Shown: one piece after another, positions 11,532 to 24,200 of the stretch
Numbering within the stretch: the first letter of the stretch is position 1
How the letters are laid out: each line of letters opens with the position of its first letter
Assembly: GCA_000467715.1 (NCBI GenBank)
Contig: AJFK01000184.1
Span: forward strand, 62,001 to 126,000
Direction of reading: 5' to 3'
Length of the DNA stretch: 64,000 nucleotides
DNA from: Hysterium pulicare CBS 123377
Taxonomy: Eukaryota > Ascomycota > Dothideomycetes > Hysteriales > Hysteriaceae
Translations under genes and position numbers: made by a program
The notes under the pieces: model-generated
Databases searched by the model: none
What the model was told of the DNA's origin: nothing
What the model saw: only the letters and a program-made list of their open reading frames with translations

Positions 11532-14089
11532 TTAGAGAACAGACTGTAGAATCAAATCGCTATCGACATCGCTGTCTTTGAACGGCCGAACAGCGTCTCC
11601 TACAGAGATTGTTGGATTTTGAGCGAGTGGCGAAGAAACATCTCCTATGGGTAAATGGCACGTATGTTCACCAAAGAAGACCTTGCCGTCAAACCTACGC
11701 GTTTTCGACAAGGTCACGAACGGCTCTTCGTTCTGCTCCGCCGTATGTTGGTCAACACAGACCATTTGGCATCTGCGGCACGGCCCCAGCATTTCAAAGT
11801 ACTGTCGTCCAATCTGAAGATAGCGCCAATGATCCTCTGCGTAAGGCTGTTCAGTTCCCGGCATGTGAGCCAGATTCTCAGCAACCACGATGTTGGCTCT
11901 AAAGACATCTGCTTGCGCCGCCTTGCCGCCATCAGCTTTGATAAGTTCGTTCAGACGGTTGAGGCTAGATCTCGAAATGGTTAGTATTGGACTCTCATTC
12001 GACAACAAAATTGGTCTCGAAACGGTCGCCGCTGGTGGCTGTATCCCGCTATCTGGAAAAGCGCCGGGAATGCACATGCTGACGGGAACCTGCTGCTTCT
12101 GTAGATGAGGTTTAGAATGTCTTGATGAAGCTGTCGAGTTCTTTCCGATACCGGTAGCCGGGAATCGAGCAAGATGACAAGCCACCCCAATAGCTTGGGT
12201 GAAGAAGGCGGATATCTCTTTTGACTTGTAGGTCTTCGCACTAATCGAATCCCCGCACACTCTAGCAGGCCTTTGTTTGTACACAGCTTCGTCCGAGAAA
12301 AGCCTTGGATCAGCTGATAGGGGTATGGCGATCTCAGGGTTCCGAGTGACGGCTTGGAGTGATCCAGTCAATCGTATGCGCAGAATGCCCTCATCCAAGT
12401 CAATGCATGGTCGAATAAGAGCCATCTTTGGATAGCGCTTCTGGCTCAGAGCGGCACCTGTGCCTTGATGGACAAGGCACCACTCACGATCCCAAGCAAG
12501 GCCTTCTTGTCGCACCTCCCATGCTTTGCCCGGTGGCACCGTCCAACCAGAGCAACTTTTTATGGGGTATATTGTCAAGCTTTCCACGTGGAATCGACTT
12601 TGCGTTGGTGGCTCTAGGTGGAAAGATGCTACTGGTAAAGCTTCACTCAGCGATGGGTCTTCCTGCACGAAGAATTCCTGCAGAAATTCAACGAACGATG
12701 TAACATCCTCGATTGTGCTCGATGCGCCCAGGCTGACTCGAATCATACCCGTTGGCTTTGAGCGCATGATGTCGTTGTCGTTATCACAGCGCTGTCCAGC
12801 TGAAAAGTTCTCCTTCATCTCCCATGGGGCCAGTCCAAGGAACGAGGCAATGCCGCCAGGATTGCAGAGTCCGCCAGTCCTCAACTGAAAGTTCTTGACA
12901 ATGGAAAGTTTCTCGACTTCAGAGTTGTTCACCCATCCAGTCTGGCTGTTTCGTATGTTGAAAGCCACGATTGGCCCCTGACTTTTTGAGTCACCGTAAG
13001 AGGACGATGGATCTTTATACACCTGGCAGACAGAGACTCCATTCCAATGCCGAAGGGAGGTTAGTCCATGGTATAGCTTCTCCGCCAGGAAAGTAGTATG
13101 TCTTGAGACTCTCTCTAGGGAACCAAATAGTTCCTGATGAACTTGCATAGCTGTATTCAAGGCCATGATGTTATGGATTGGAAGTGTTCCATCTTCAAGC
13201 TGTTCATGGAGTACTTCCGACTTTTTGGCATGCCAATTCTCCTTGAGGCATACAACCATGTCTACGGTCCCACCACCAAAGTAGCGGCGATGATCGAACA
13301 CATGGCCCGACTCTTTGCGTACGATCAAAGCACCAAGATCTGGGAAGCCGAATATCTTATACAAACTCAGGACAGTAAAATCAGGAGCAGAGTTACCGTC
13401 GCTGAGATCAAGAGGTGTAGTTGATGCAAGAGCGGCAGCATCGAGTAGAGTATACAGAGATCCATTCGAGCTCGAACGAATATGCCGGCACCAGTCCAGA
13501 GGTAAACGACGTCCATTCATGTTGGACTGTGCGGGGTATGCAAACAGTCCCACAGTAGCTGATGGTTCTGATTCAGCTAACCATAGGTCAACTTCAGCAT
13601 CCGTGGTAAAACAGCGATGCTCCTTCGCAGTCTCCCTAACACCAACAAGGCTCGTATGCGAGTCTCGATGATAGCCATACCAAAAACCCTCCTCCCGGTC
13701 CCTGAAAGCCTCCACGACCAGCTTTATTCCGGCAGTTGCATTGGCAACGAAGACGACATCGAATATGTCCGGGTCGGCATTGAAAAGCTGTAGAAGACGT
13801 AATCTTGTGTTTTCTATACGTCTGGTGGATAACTGGGAAGCAGCAGAAGCGGAATGCGGATTACCATAGAGGTTTGATATCATTCCGGCAGAGAATCGCT
13901 CGATTGTAGATTTCGCGTATGGTGTCGTCCCAGCATGATCAAGGTAAGTGGTACCTGAGATTGTTAGTGATACTGACCTTAAGTAATCAGGGCTTAATAA
14001 GGAAGAGCTATACCTTGAAGCATTGGAAACTCTTTCTGCCGTATTTCCTCAATGCGCGCGTTATACTCCATCTGTTCCTTTTCCTCCAT
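11532..14089 (-). CDS. hxB: Molybdenum cofactor sulfurase (HxB/MCSF)
   Basis: Exon 1 is 14089-14014 (starting MEEKEQMEY) and exon 2 is 13954-11532. They are joined across a 59-bp intron (GTATAG to TCTCAG) that splits the codon before TTYLDHAGTTPYAKS. The 832-residue product matches the family length. The N-terminal NifS-like domain has the PLP lysine in LSLYKIFGFPDLGAL (about K225) and a Cys in RTGGLCNPGGIAS (about C389), the persulfide-forming position of the family. The C-terminal half is MOSC, with YPIKSCSGW and CRRCQMVCVDQ. The enzyme sulfurates MoCo to activate xanthine dehydrogenase and aldehyde oxidase, a role known from Aspergillus hxB. Reading only from the internal Met at 13883 would lose the conserved N-terminus. 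Confidence 0.95.
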
Positions 14090-15062
14090 GGCGATGGAGT
14101 AAGGCAGGTCGCCCTGGTCGATTGTACTTGTCTTAAGTCCCACAATGAAATAAAGCCACTACCCGAGATCTCTCAAAAGCTCCCACAACATCAAATGGAA
14201 CGGTCCCATCTGCAGGTAAGTCAATTGTTTGTAAAGTGGGGGATGATGGGTGGCGGCGATAATCATCGGCAGAGCGGCCACCTCCGAAGAGGAACTCTGT
14301 TCGGAGACGGGCTTCGCGTGAAATGCTTTTTCGGTAACTCAATCATAAACCCATCATATGAGCAACACTGGCAATGAGTGGCAATGGCGATGGGAGCTTG
14401 CATACGCTTTTCTGTGAGATGCAGATGCAGCCTTATGCGAAGGATTCTAGGGTTGGAACGTGGGGGGCGCACGGACCCAAATGGTCTTTCGTGCATGGAT
14501 TGTCCGGGTTTGGAAGTTCGCTATAGCCTTCATGGCTACACGAGGGTTGTAGGGCGCTGGTCGAAAATAAAGTCGATACCTAGCTAGCAGCCACCATTTA
14601 CTAAGGGTTGTTATAGAGTACCCATACATCAAGCATTTACATCTGGGCTCTCCACCGTTTGACAAATAACATGACTTAGCATCTAACCATGTTGAAGACA
14701 TTCGCCGGAATTGAATAAGGTGGAGGCCGAAACAACTCCTTGAAACATCCCTTTTAAGATCCAGAATTGCCTTCATGCTTTCCATTGCCACTTCAATAAC
14801 AAAATCCCTCAATGCTGGTTCGGCTCCTACACTATCAGCCACCAAATCTGGCGAAGGAGAAGGAGAGAGATGGGGGGATCCTCTTACCGTTCGTCGCAGT
14901 CCGCCTTCACCATATGCATGAGTCCGAAACAACACCGCCAGTCCCAATTCCCTGAACTCCATCTTCCTCCGTATCACCTTCATCTCCAAACCATTCTCAA
15001 GTCCACACACCCAAATGACTTACAATCCAGACGATACCAAAAGTAGCATTCGAAGAGAGAAT
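14090..15062. other. Intergenic, MoCo sulfurase promoter side
   Basis: This 973-bp region should contain the MoCo sulfurase promoter (left) and the 3' end of the RRM gene (right). A minus-strand open frame of 187 codons at 14447-15010 has no recognisable domain and was not accepted as a gene. Confidence 0.35.
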
Positions 15063-16087
15063 CTAGAACCAGCCTTCATATGAACGCAGAGGCACCTCCT
15101 GATAGCCTCGAGTCACATCAACCCTCAGGCCATAGATGTTCTTCGTCACGACAGTTCCCATAGCCTTCGCTACATCTGCTGGTGTACCCAATTCCAGATA
15201 GGCCACTTTAGTGTTTCTGAAAGGGTGTCGGCCGTCCGCAAACTTCATCTCATGACTGTAAAGTTCCGTTGAGTAAGAATATTATCCTACACGGTGAAGG
15301 AAGACGAGCATGTCACTTACACACAAATGCCTGAGAAGAGTTGCAAAACTTCTTCATAAGTTGCATCGGCTGCGATGTTGGTCACCGTGACACAATTTGG
15401 GGTCAGTTCGTTGGGTTCTGGCTTGTGAACTGTTATGACCGCTCAGCATTATTTCTCTCATTGACGGAAGGGACTCTGACCTGGAACTATCTCAGTCTCC
15501 TCCGTGTGAACGCCGAACAGTTCTCTCGTTCCTTGGATTAGACGCTTGAGGTTGACTCCATTTGCTCCGAGCTGTAGAGCGACCACATACTTCATCTGTT
15601 CAGTGCTGAGTGTTTCTGGCTCTGGCGTCGTACCCGCTTTAGATGATTCAGCCAGCAGTGTGTCCGAAGAGCGCGCAGATGTAGAGCGGGTAAAGGAACA
15701 AGGCGTGGAATCGTCTGTCGCCATGCCGTCGAGCTCGGCGCTTGGGTCTTCTTCGATAGGCTCATCGATAGGCTCATCGATAGGCTCATCGATAGGCTCA
15801 TCGACGTATTTCCGGTTCTGAGCTTGCAGAGACAGCTGCTCTAACTCCGCTCGCATTAAGCTTAGTAGATCGGTGCTGTACGTGCGGGAATGGGAGGTCT
15901 TCGGTGCGTTGGTCTCTAGCGAGTCCATCGTCGGTGTGACGTGGCCAGGCATTGCTGGGATGGATGGTACAGGCTGAAGAGACGTTACCGTAGTACACTC
16001 CTCACGTTGCCTCGCCCAGAGGATTGAGGTGATGTGCTTGAGCTGAAGGTCGAACAAATCTTTGTTGGTGCGAGGTTCGAGAGGCAT
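15063..16087 (-). CDS. RRM-domain protein with a short Asp-Glu-Pro-Ile repeat
   Basis: Three exons (16087-15481, 15429-15321, 15255-15063) join across introns with GTCAGA/ACAG and GTAAGT/TACAG borders and give 302 residues. The C-terminal part forms one RNA-recognition motif: RNP2-like NCVTVTNIAADATYEEVLQL, then KVAYLELGTPADVAKAMG as RNP1, then YGLRVDVTRGY. The acidic middle holds a perfect 12-bp tandem repeat encoding DEPI units. I chose the Met at 16087 (PLEPRTNKDLFDLQLKHI) because the upstream in-frame extension looks non-coding; a longer start at 16228 is possible. It probably binds RNA, but the target is unknown. Confidence 0.7.
15755..15802. repeat. 12-bp tandem repeat, four perfect copies
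   Basis: The unit GATAGGCTCATC occurs four times head to tail inside exon 1 of the RRM gene. A 12-bp unit keeps the frame and encodes Asp-Glu-Pro-Ile repeats on the minus strand, so copy number can change without breaking the protein. Confidence 0.95.
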
Positions 16088-17082
16088 CGCTTTGGATTCG
16101 AGGTTGTCCCGATACCGGTAAGTATGACACGTTCTGCGTGAAAGATGAGGCGTGACTTCTCGCAGGAGGGTGAAGTTGAAGGAAAGGGTAAGAACAAGTC
16201 TGCCCCGCGAACCGCGTCCAGGTCTCACCTACTTTTGACAATGAAGAAAAAATAAAGCTAAATATTCCGGTCAGGCGATGATTAGCTATACACAGCCCGA
16301 GCTATACGTCGAATGCTGGAATTCTAAGACAAAAGCTAATCTTTGCTCGACTCATTTCCGCTAGCCATGACTGACGCCCGCGCCGTGTTGGACTCATGAA
16401 TCTGTCACAACCTCAACGTCGGTGCTCTTTGAACTGAGAAAGAGGCTGTAAGAAGTGGGTACAAAGGAAGGCTCAAACAACGATAGAGATCAAGACGGCT
16501 ACTTACCTACATTAGCTACGCTGTGTGGTAGCCAGTCCCACTGGCCACGCTAGTACCTGAAGGGCCCGCGCTGAACATAGCTATTCTTTTGAGGAGTATG
16601 TGGGATTCAAGGCGCGTCAAGCTGCAGTCTTTCAGTTAAGGAACTTTGTCTGCTGTCGTCTTTGAGTAGTGGAATTGACCCCAGGGAGCCCACAATCACT
16701 ACTCGAAAGGAAAGCGAGATATTACAATGGGAGGCTCCGATGTGCTTGCTTTTTCAATGGACAAGGCACGAAATGCACCTATCTCTTGCACTGACACAGA
16801 CAGAATAGACTGCGGTAACAGAAGGACTTTTCAATACTCCGGCGCCCGAATAGGACGCTATTAACCCACATTTTCATTCTGAAGTGGCGGGGAAGGATGA
16901 GAAGGAGTCAAGATGTGTAAGGAAGTAAAGTACATTGATATCCTGAAAGCCAAAGCTGGCAAATGATAAAGATGCCACAAGGCGGTTAAGTCCGGCCGCA
17001 GATTGGGAAGAAATTAACTCTTAGGAGAGAATGCTGAATCGACAAACCTTCCCAACACTGAGCAGGCTGACAAAGGCGACCA
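16088..17082. other. Intergenic, RRM gene upstream / SHR3 downstream
   Basis: About 1 kb. I looked for short spliced genes and tRNAs and saw neither. Confidence 0.35.
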
Positions 17083-17747
17083 TTACTGCTTCTTCTTTCC
17101 CGAATTCTTCTTCTCTTTAGCCACCCGATCCATCTCCGCAATCTCAGCCTCTTCCTTTCGCTGCGCATACCACTGTCCAGCCTGAAGCACAAGCACACCA
17201 ACGAGAACCAGCGCCAGAATGGTATTGCTGGCAGCAAAGACCCTCAACGTATCCTCCCTCGAGATGTAGTCATCAACGCTCGTGTTATCAGGAACATTTG
17301 CATCTACTGGAAGCATGTCCACCTTTCCGTAGATACCGGCTGCAATGACTCTCAAACCCTTGACGATATTGGTAAGATATACCGTGACGCCGACCATGTA
17401 CAAGACCAGAGAAGCTCCATCAAAGAGCATGTTCGCTTCACTAGGCTTGTAGAGCTTGGTGATGAAGCCGATCAATCCGGTACCAATGGCAATGTGGAGG
17501 ATTCGGGATATTATGGGAGGCGACGCATAGAGGAATTTGAGGTGGTCCTCCAGGATTTTGAAATATGGTTCCCGATCCGGGGGCGTTGACCAAAGGACAT
17601 TGTAATCGTAGGGGAAGTTGGAGAACAATATGCCCAGGAAGAAGCAAGTAGCTATAGCTTATTAGCAATCATTCTAGTTGCCAGGCATTTGGGGGAGACT
17701 ATACGGCCAATGATGAGGAATGTCGCAAAGGAATTTTGCTTAGCCAT
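17083..17747 (-). CDS. shr3: Shr3-type ER membrane chaperone for amino acid permeases
   Basis: A 43-base first exon (17747-17705) joins 17651-17083 across a 53-bp intron (GTATAG to GCTATAG, with a TGCTAAT branch site). The splice recreates the family signature FLIIGPTCFFLGILFSNFPY, and the protein is 203 residues. Four hydrophobic segments follow the Shr3 pattern: about 8-24, 63-80, 94-115 and 150-170. The C-terminus is hydrophilic and lysine-rich (KEKKNSGKKKQ), as expected for a cytosolic tail. In yeast, Shr3 keeps amino acid permeases from aggregating in the ER and promotes their packaging into COPII vesicles. The assignment rests on the conserved N-terminal motif, topology and length. Confidence 0.92.
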
Positions 17748-18326
17748 TTTGTGGTTGAGAGAGTCGAGTGGTAGAGACAGGGTGCGAAAGTTTGGAAGAA
17801 GCAAAGACGTGCTGATGAGCTCGTGCTTATCAGCCTAGGCCGCAGCGTAGGTTGTTTGCGGAAGGTGTAATGTAGAGTGTCAACTTTAACGAGAATCTTC
17901 ACGTCGTCTGTAATGAGATTTTGTTTAACGGCTTCGTGTTACACCTTCACTAGGGAAAACTGGAAAGTGAATTCGTGAGGTACCCTTGTGAGACGTCTTG
18001 GATGGTGGTGGTCCTCAGAAGCTTGGCGGGACGTAATTGCGCATATTCGAGATCCAAACAACGGAAATCTTGGGGATGTTTCCATCCAATCAAACCCCTT
18101 TACCTACAACATTGAGAAGCCTCGTTCACGTGCAATGCCAAAGACGGGAAAGGTCACGATTATTCATTTATCGAACATCTTTGAATGTGCTTTGTTAAAC
18201 TACGATCAAAGTGAGCTGTCCTACGAGACAGGTATTTCATGCACCCAAGAAACCAATCCATTACTCCTTGCGCATCCCAATGAAGAATCATTCAAAACGC
18301 TAACCTCACCCATTAACATCAACCAT
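17748..18326. other. Intergenic, SHR3 promoter / MCM7 3' end
   Basis: This 579-bp gap lies between the SHR3 start and the MCM7 stop. It should contain the SHR3 promoter and the MCM7 3' UTR. No gene is seen. Confidence 0.4.
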
Positions 18327-20984
18327 CTAAAACTCGTCATCCATATCCTGATCTTCGTTTCCAGCTTCAATGAATACCAGCCTGGTTCCTTCAGAAGCAG
18401 TTTGCCAAACCTAAATCGCCAAATTAGTACAAAGCGGTATAAAGACTCGAGAAAAGGGGTACTTACATCTAACATTGCGTACTCATCAATGGCTTGCTCG
18501 AATTGGTCCGCGGTGAATCCCTTCGCGAGCACTCTCTCTCTGACTCTCCGGAGATCCAGCTCACCGCGACTGCCATCACCAACAGCTGCAGCACCACTTG
18601 CTGCCATTGTCCGGATAAGATGGTAGATTTTGCTGCTAGGGGTGTGATCGTCTCTGCCCCGCTCATCTGCGTATAGACTGGCCTTGCTGACTTCAACAAG
18701 TCGTAAAGCCTCATCTACATCCTCTGTGATTACTTCGTCTGCAAACCGCAGACGCGCCAAAGCTTGTGAAATACGGAGGACACCTAGCAGTGTACGCGGT
18801 GAAGTGTGCGTGAAAGCCTTCTTAGAGCCTTCGTCACGCTTTTGCTGCTGACGCATACGTACATACGCACCAACCATGTAGTCAGAGACCTCCTTTGGCA
18901 CGACCGGACGGAATGACCGAGCGCGAGCTACCCACTGTCGAACTTCAGCAGGAGAGAAGACAATTCCACCGGGTGCCTCAGGGTGAGCATTGTGCATGTG
19001 CACGTAAGTAACGTGTCGCGCTAGCTCCTCGTCTGAGTCTCGCGAAGGGGTGTCCAGAATCAAGAAGAGAATATCGAAACGAGAAAGGAGAGCGGCAGGG
19101 AGATTGATGTTCTCGACAGGTGAGATACGAGGATTGTAGCGACCATACAGTGGATTAGCGGCAGCGAGAATTGAGGTGCGAGCGTTCAAGGTCGTCGTGA
19201 TCCCAGCTTTGCTAATGGATATTGTCTGCTGTTCCATGACTTCGTGAATGGCAGTCCGATCGCTGTCGTCCATCTTATCGAATTCATCGATGCAGCACAT
19301 GCCGTTGTCAGCCAATACAAGAGCACCCCCTTCAAGAACCATCTCATCTGTGACTGGGTCACGCATGACAGCCGCCGTAAGACCGACACCACTGCTACCA
19401 CGACCCGTAGTGTATACGCCACGGGGAGCAACTTTGGTGATATATTTAAGAAGCTGGGATTTGGCAACACCAGGATCACCCATCAAGCAGACATTGATGT
19501 CACCTCGAATACGCATGCCATCACCCATTTCCTTCGTTACACCGCCAATCAGCTGAAGAAGAAGTGCTTTCTTGACGTCGGTGTGACCGAAAATTTCAGG
19601 AGCAATCGACCGTGAAAGGTACTCATAGAGTTGCCCAGTTCTTTCCAGCTCGTTCATTCTCCGGAGCGTCGGCTGAGCGAGCACAATGTCGTCGTAGGCC
19701 TTCTTGTGTTGATTCACATACTGCGCTTCTAGATACGTATCTGTAAGTAGACCAGCGCGTATAGCCTTGAAGCCAGTGTACGGTGTAGGTAGGAAGATGC
19801 CTGCGATATCGAGAACATCACCAGGATTGATCTGTCTCACAAGCGTGCCATGGCAATGTACGGTCAACTGCCTGGGAATGTGACCAACTGGGACCTGATC
19901 GGCCATTTCTTGAATCTTGACTTCTTGAAACGGGAGGAACTTTGATGCTCGAGTTGAGAGGAAAAGTTGGCCTTTTGTGTTGTTTGTCTTACACTCTTCT
20001 GAAGGACATTCCACCATTGGGGTGAATTGCTTGGTAGTGATAGGTTGGAATATCTCGCATCCGCATCGGTCACAAGAATATGCATTAACTTGTACGGCAG
20101 GCTTAACATCTGATACTCGAGTAGCGATACCTCGAACAGTGATGAGATGGCCCAGATGCTCTCCTCGCACATTCCGAACAGCTAAGGCTTTTAAGCTGCG
20201 CTCGTTACTTGAACCAGAAGGTATTATGGGTTTGAAGTTCAGAGTGTATCGTCGAGTCAAGGCGGGAGGGAATAGGGTTTCGGGAGGGGGCATGGCGCTC
20301 TCGTCACCACCTTGCAGCTCCTGCATCCGTTCGTTTCGCTTCGAGCGCTGTGTCATTATGATATCCAGAACATCATCCTTGAAACTGCACCATCAAATTT
20401 CAGTCACCGGTTCCAGATATAGATGATTGCTGTACATACTTTGGCTCTCTTGACGATTCGGGCAGGACTTTGTCTACAGCTCTTGAGAAAATTTCAATGT
20501 AGTGATATGCGTTCTGTTCTATTGAAGAGACGAGCTTGAAATCCGTTTCATCTCCAAGCGCTTTCTCGTACTATTTCAGTGGCGTGTTAGCAGCAATCTT
20601 TTGCATCATAGCCGATGCATGTGACCCACCGCATCAAGATCGTTAAGATCTATGGTGACCTGTGACAACACTCGGTCTGATACGTCCTGCAGCATCTGCA
20701 TATATTTCTGTTTGGGATTGCGACTGCGGCCTTGTCCCCGACTCGCGGCGCCCTCGACGGTATCATCCATGAAATCGTATTCGTCGCTGTCATTTTCGCC
20801 AATGTTTAACCCCTCTAATTGCTCGGCAGCTTCGGTGGAAGAAGACTTGAAGTTTTGGAGGAAGTCCTCAAACGCAGCTGTAATTGATTGTCAGTCGAGT
20901 GTCCGTGGCATTTTTGACAAACGCATTGCGCAAACCTTGCTGCTCCTCGTAATTGACACGAGCTTTGTCCGTAAGAAGCGCCAT
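18327..20984 (-). CDS. mcm7: MCM7, subunit of the replicative helicase MCM2-7
   Basis: Five exons: 20984-20936, 20877-20630, 20570-20440, 20384-18467 and 18410-18327. They give 809 residues, close to the usual length. The start reads [17 protein letters not shown]4 zinc finger lies near 247-274 (CDRCGCE and CPSEEC). The AAA+ core has Walker [10 protein letters not shown] (about 445-453), Walker [10 protein letters not shown] and the arginine-finger motif LLSRFDILF. The C-terminal exon is found only by splicing GTAAGT to TTTAG and ends [16 protein letters not shown]. By family, Mcm7 is loaded at origins in G1 and unwinds DNA in the CMG helicase. The first intron has a non-preferred GTTTGC donor. 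The gene is divergent from PEX1 with 307 bp between start codons. Confidence 0.97.
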
Positions 20985-21291
20985 GACGCTTGGGATATAG
21001 ACGAAAAAGGAGCGTAAAGAGCGATGTGGGTGTTTTGTGGTGAGTTAACTTCGTCGTGGGCTGCACGATGCAAGATAGATATGAGAACGGGGGGTTGGCG
21101 AGAAAGTTGCGACGCGCCTTGACCGCGTCGCGTTTGACAGGTACGGGTGACAGGGGCCAGGGTCTTGGCGTTCACTGGGTGGGAATTCTGCCACCGCCCT
21201 CGAGATGAACTTCCGTGAATACCTCGGCAGAGGACACAGAAGCAGTGAATAGCCATGTCGCTCATCCCTCCGTCGTGACACTCTCACCGTA
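20985..21291. promoter_or_regulatory. MCM7/PEX1 bidirectional promoter
   Basis: These 307 bp separate two divergent start codons and must serve both genes. They hold an 8-bp perfect inverted repeat, GCGACGCG at 21109-21116 and CGCGTCGC at 21124-21131, whose core ACGCG is the MluI cell-cycle box bound by MBF-type factors. This is consistent with G1/S control of MCM7; the binding factor is inferred. Confidence 0.6.
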
Positions 21292-24200
21292 ATGGCTCCC
21301 TCGAGAAAGCCATCGGGCCAGGTGGTTCATGCTGAAATAGCCTTATTACAGTCTCTCAAGAATTGTCTTGTCAATCTTCCTTCTTCTCTGGTTTCCGTCC
21401 TGGTCAATGCGAATGCTGTGAGTTGCCCTATTTTATGATATCAAAGTGTGCTGAATTGAATCAATGTAGATTGCTCAAAATGTGGTTGTGGAACTAAATT
21501 ATCGCCAACCTTCACTATCTAATAGCCCCGACAACAAGGCCTCATCGCCATTGAGATCAATCTTCGTAGGATGGACTGGCATGCAAAGCAAGCGCAAACT
21601 TGCGCCAGTTGTCGGTCGAGATGGCCTGAGCGGTACTAGAGGAGGGCCGGCAAGCAAAGACCAGGACATACCAGTCGTAGAAGTGGACGCAACCTTCGGA
21701 CGCCTGATAGGACTTGTAGAAGGACAGAAGGTTGGCATATTACTACATCTAGATCCTCCGCAAGCGCATACAATCAACATTGAACCTTTGACGCCTGTGG
21801 ATTGGGAAAGTATGTGTAGAATGACTGTAGTATCTGTTTAATACTGATTTTGTCGCATTATAGTGATCGAACTACATGCGCAATTCTTGGAGCTCAATTT
21901 CCTATCACAAATACGTGCATTACCAAACCCCTCCTTTACGCCCGGTCCTGAAAATCAAGCACAATCTCCCCATCCTTTGACATTACATCTCTCGCCTACA
22001 ACTACTGCGAACATCATTGTGACCTCGATCAATCCTTCACCACCTCCCACATCTGCATTCGCAAAGATATCTCCTGATGCGGAGGTCATTGTTGCACCAA
22101 AAACGCGGCACAAAACCGAAAGGTCTTCTGGTCGTGAGAGCCGAAGTGTGGGTGGTATGAGTAGGAGGAGCGCTGGCGGTAAAAGTGCTGCAAGTACCGT
22201 GAGACGACGTAGTGGAAGGGACGAGAATACAGCTCGAGGTGCGGTATTCCTTCGCGGCGTTGACAGGAATGTTGCGGAAGAATGGTTTGACGAAGAAGAC
22301 GATGCAGAAAACCACGGTCTCAAAGTCTGGATAGACAAGGACATATTGCTCTCAAAAGCATTGCGGGGTGTCAATTGGGTATCCGTATCGGTTGTGAAGC
22401 CTGCTGGTTTGCAGGAACCTGTTGATATGCAAAAAGAGCAGGAAACAGAGAAGCCAGCTGGCCGAGTAATAGCTAAAGTGGCCACATGGGACGATGCACC
22501 AGATGCTCGGCATGCTGCATTATCCACTAATCTCTGCGGAGTTCTCGGATTCGAAGGCTTTGTGGGAGGGCTTATCCGGATTGAAGGTGCTCCTGCCCAG
22601 ACAGCAAAACCGTCATCTTTGGCGAAACCGCAAGACTCTAAAGATCCAGGCGTCAAACGTATTAAGATTCTTCCATTTTCTCTAATAGGACCGTTCGCTA
22701 GTTCAGCCCTCAAGTTTGGTGGCGAATCCAAGCAAGAACGGGAGGAAGCAGCAAAAAGAATCAGGAGAATATATGGAAAGAAGCCAGAGGGCAACGGCCT
22801 TCTAGATGGCCCCGTAACAGATGGCATGGTTTTGCCAAATATCGATGGCGCGGAGAAGGGCTGGCGAGGTGGTATTGTAAGATTTGATCCCCCGCAATCT
22901 ACTCGGGAGGATTCAAGTAAGCTACCTAGCTGGGTATTAGGCTCCGAGAGGAAGCTACCAATTGAGATCGAGGCGGAGATCTTGAAGCCTTCTAGTGCAC
23001 TAAAGGGATGGCCACCGGGAGACCCTTTACCAAAGACAGCACCAACGTTGGTCGGGATTGATCCTTTGATTGAGCAATTGGTATCACATTTATCACATTC
23101 ATCCTCCGTCCTATTAACGGGTGGGCTAGGGGCTGGCAAGACAAATCTCACACATCATCTCGCGCACCAACTTCGTTCAGGATTTCTCTTCAACACCGTC
23201 TATTTCCCCTGCCGCAAACTCGTTGCCGACGAGACACGAGTATCAACTATCAAAGAAACCCTTAATCGTCTCTTTGGATCTGCATCTTGGGGGGCGAGAT
23301 TTGGTGGCAAAGCTGTGGTAATACTCGATGATCTCGATAGACTATGTCCCATGGAGACCGAACTACAGGTTGGCGGAGAAAACGGCCGAAGCCGCCATAT
23401 CAGTGAGAGTCTTATCTCTATCGTGAAGAAATACTGTTCAATGGACTCGGGTGTCGTGCTTCTGGCAACCGCACAGAGCAAGGAGGCTCTAAACAATGTC
23501 ATCATCGGAGGTCACGTTGTTCGAGAAATCGTCAGTTTAAAAGCACCTAACAAGGAGGGGAGAAGACGAGTGCTAGAGATGCTCGTTAGCCAAGACACTA
23601 CGACCTCAAGAGTTCCTGAGAAATTCAACGAGATATCTTCTGATCACAAAACATTCTTCGAGAGTTCTACTTCGAACAGCAGGCCCAGCACCTCCAGCTC
23701 TCATGGGGTCCCGGCCAATTCTTTATCAGACAGTAGGCCCAGCACCTCTCATCAGCAAGATCAAGAACAGGATGGCTTCACTATCAATCCAGATATCGAT
23801 TTCCTGGAACTAGCGGGCCAGACTGACGGCTACATGCCCGGTGATCTTGTCCTTCTGGTTTCCCGGGCCCGCAGCGAAGCTCTCATCCGATCTGTCAGCG
23901 TCTCTACTTCCAGCTCCAGCACCATTGAGCTTTCCAAGGAAGATTTCACTAGCGCTCTCTCTGGCTTTACGCCCGCCTCTCTCCGTAACGTGACATTACA
24001 GTCATCTACTACGCGATGGGACTCAATTGGCGGCTTGCACGCTACTCGACAGACACTCCTTGAAACCCTCCAATACCCCACCACTTACGCACCCATTTTC
24101 GCCCAATGTCCCCTCCGCCTTCGCTCAGGTCTATTGTTGTACGGCTATCCCGGATGCGGTAAAACGCTCCTGGCCTCCGCCGTAGCAGGTGAATGTGGCC

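Noticed and set aside
14447-15010. 187-codon minus-strand frame between MoCo sulfurase and the RRM gene
   Set aside because: No recognisable domain. I could not connect it by splicing to the RRM gene, whose last exon ends in a proper stop.
21955-23151. 398-codon open frame antisense to PEX1
   Set aside because: It mirrors the codon pattern of the conserved PEX1 exon and has no independent domain or splice structure.
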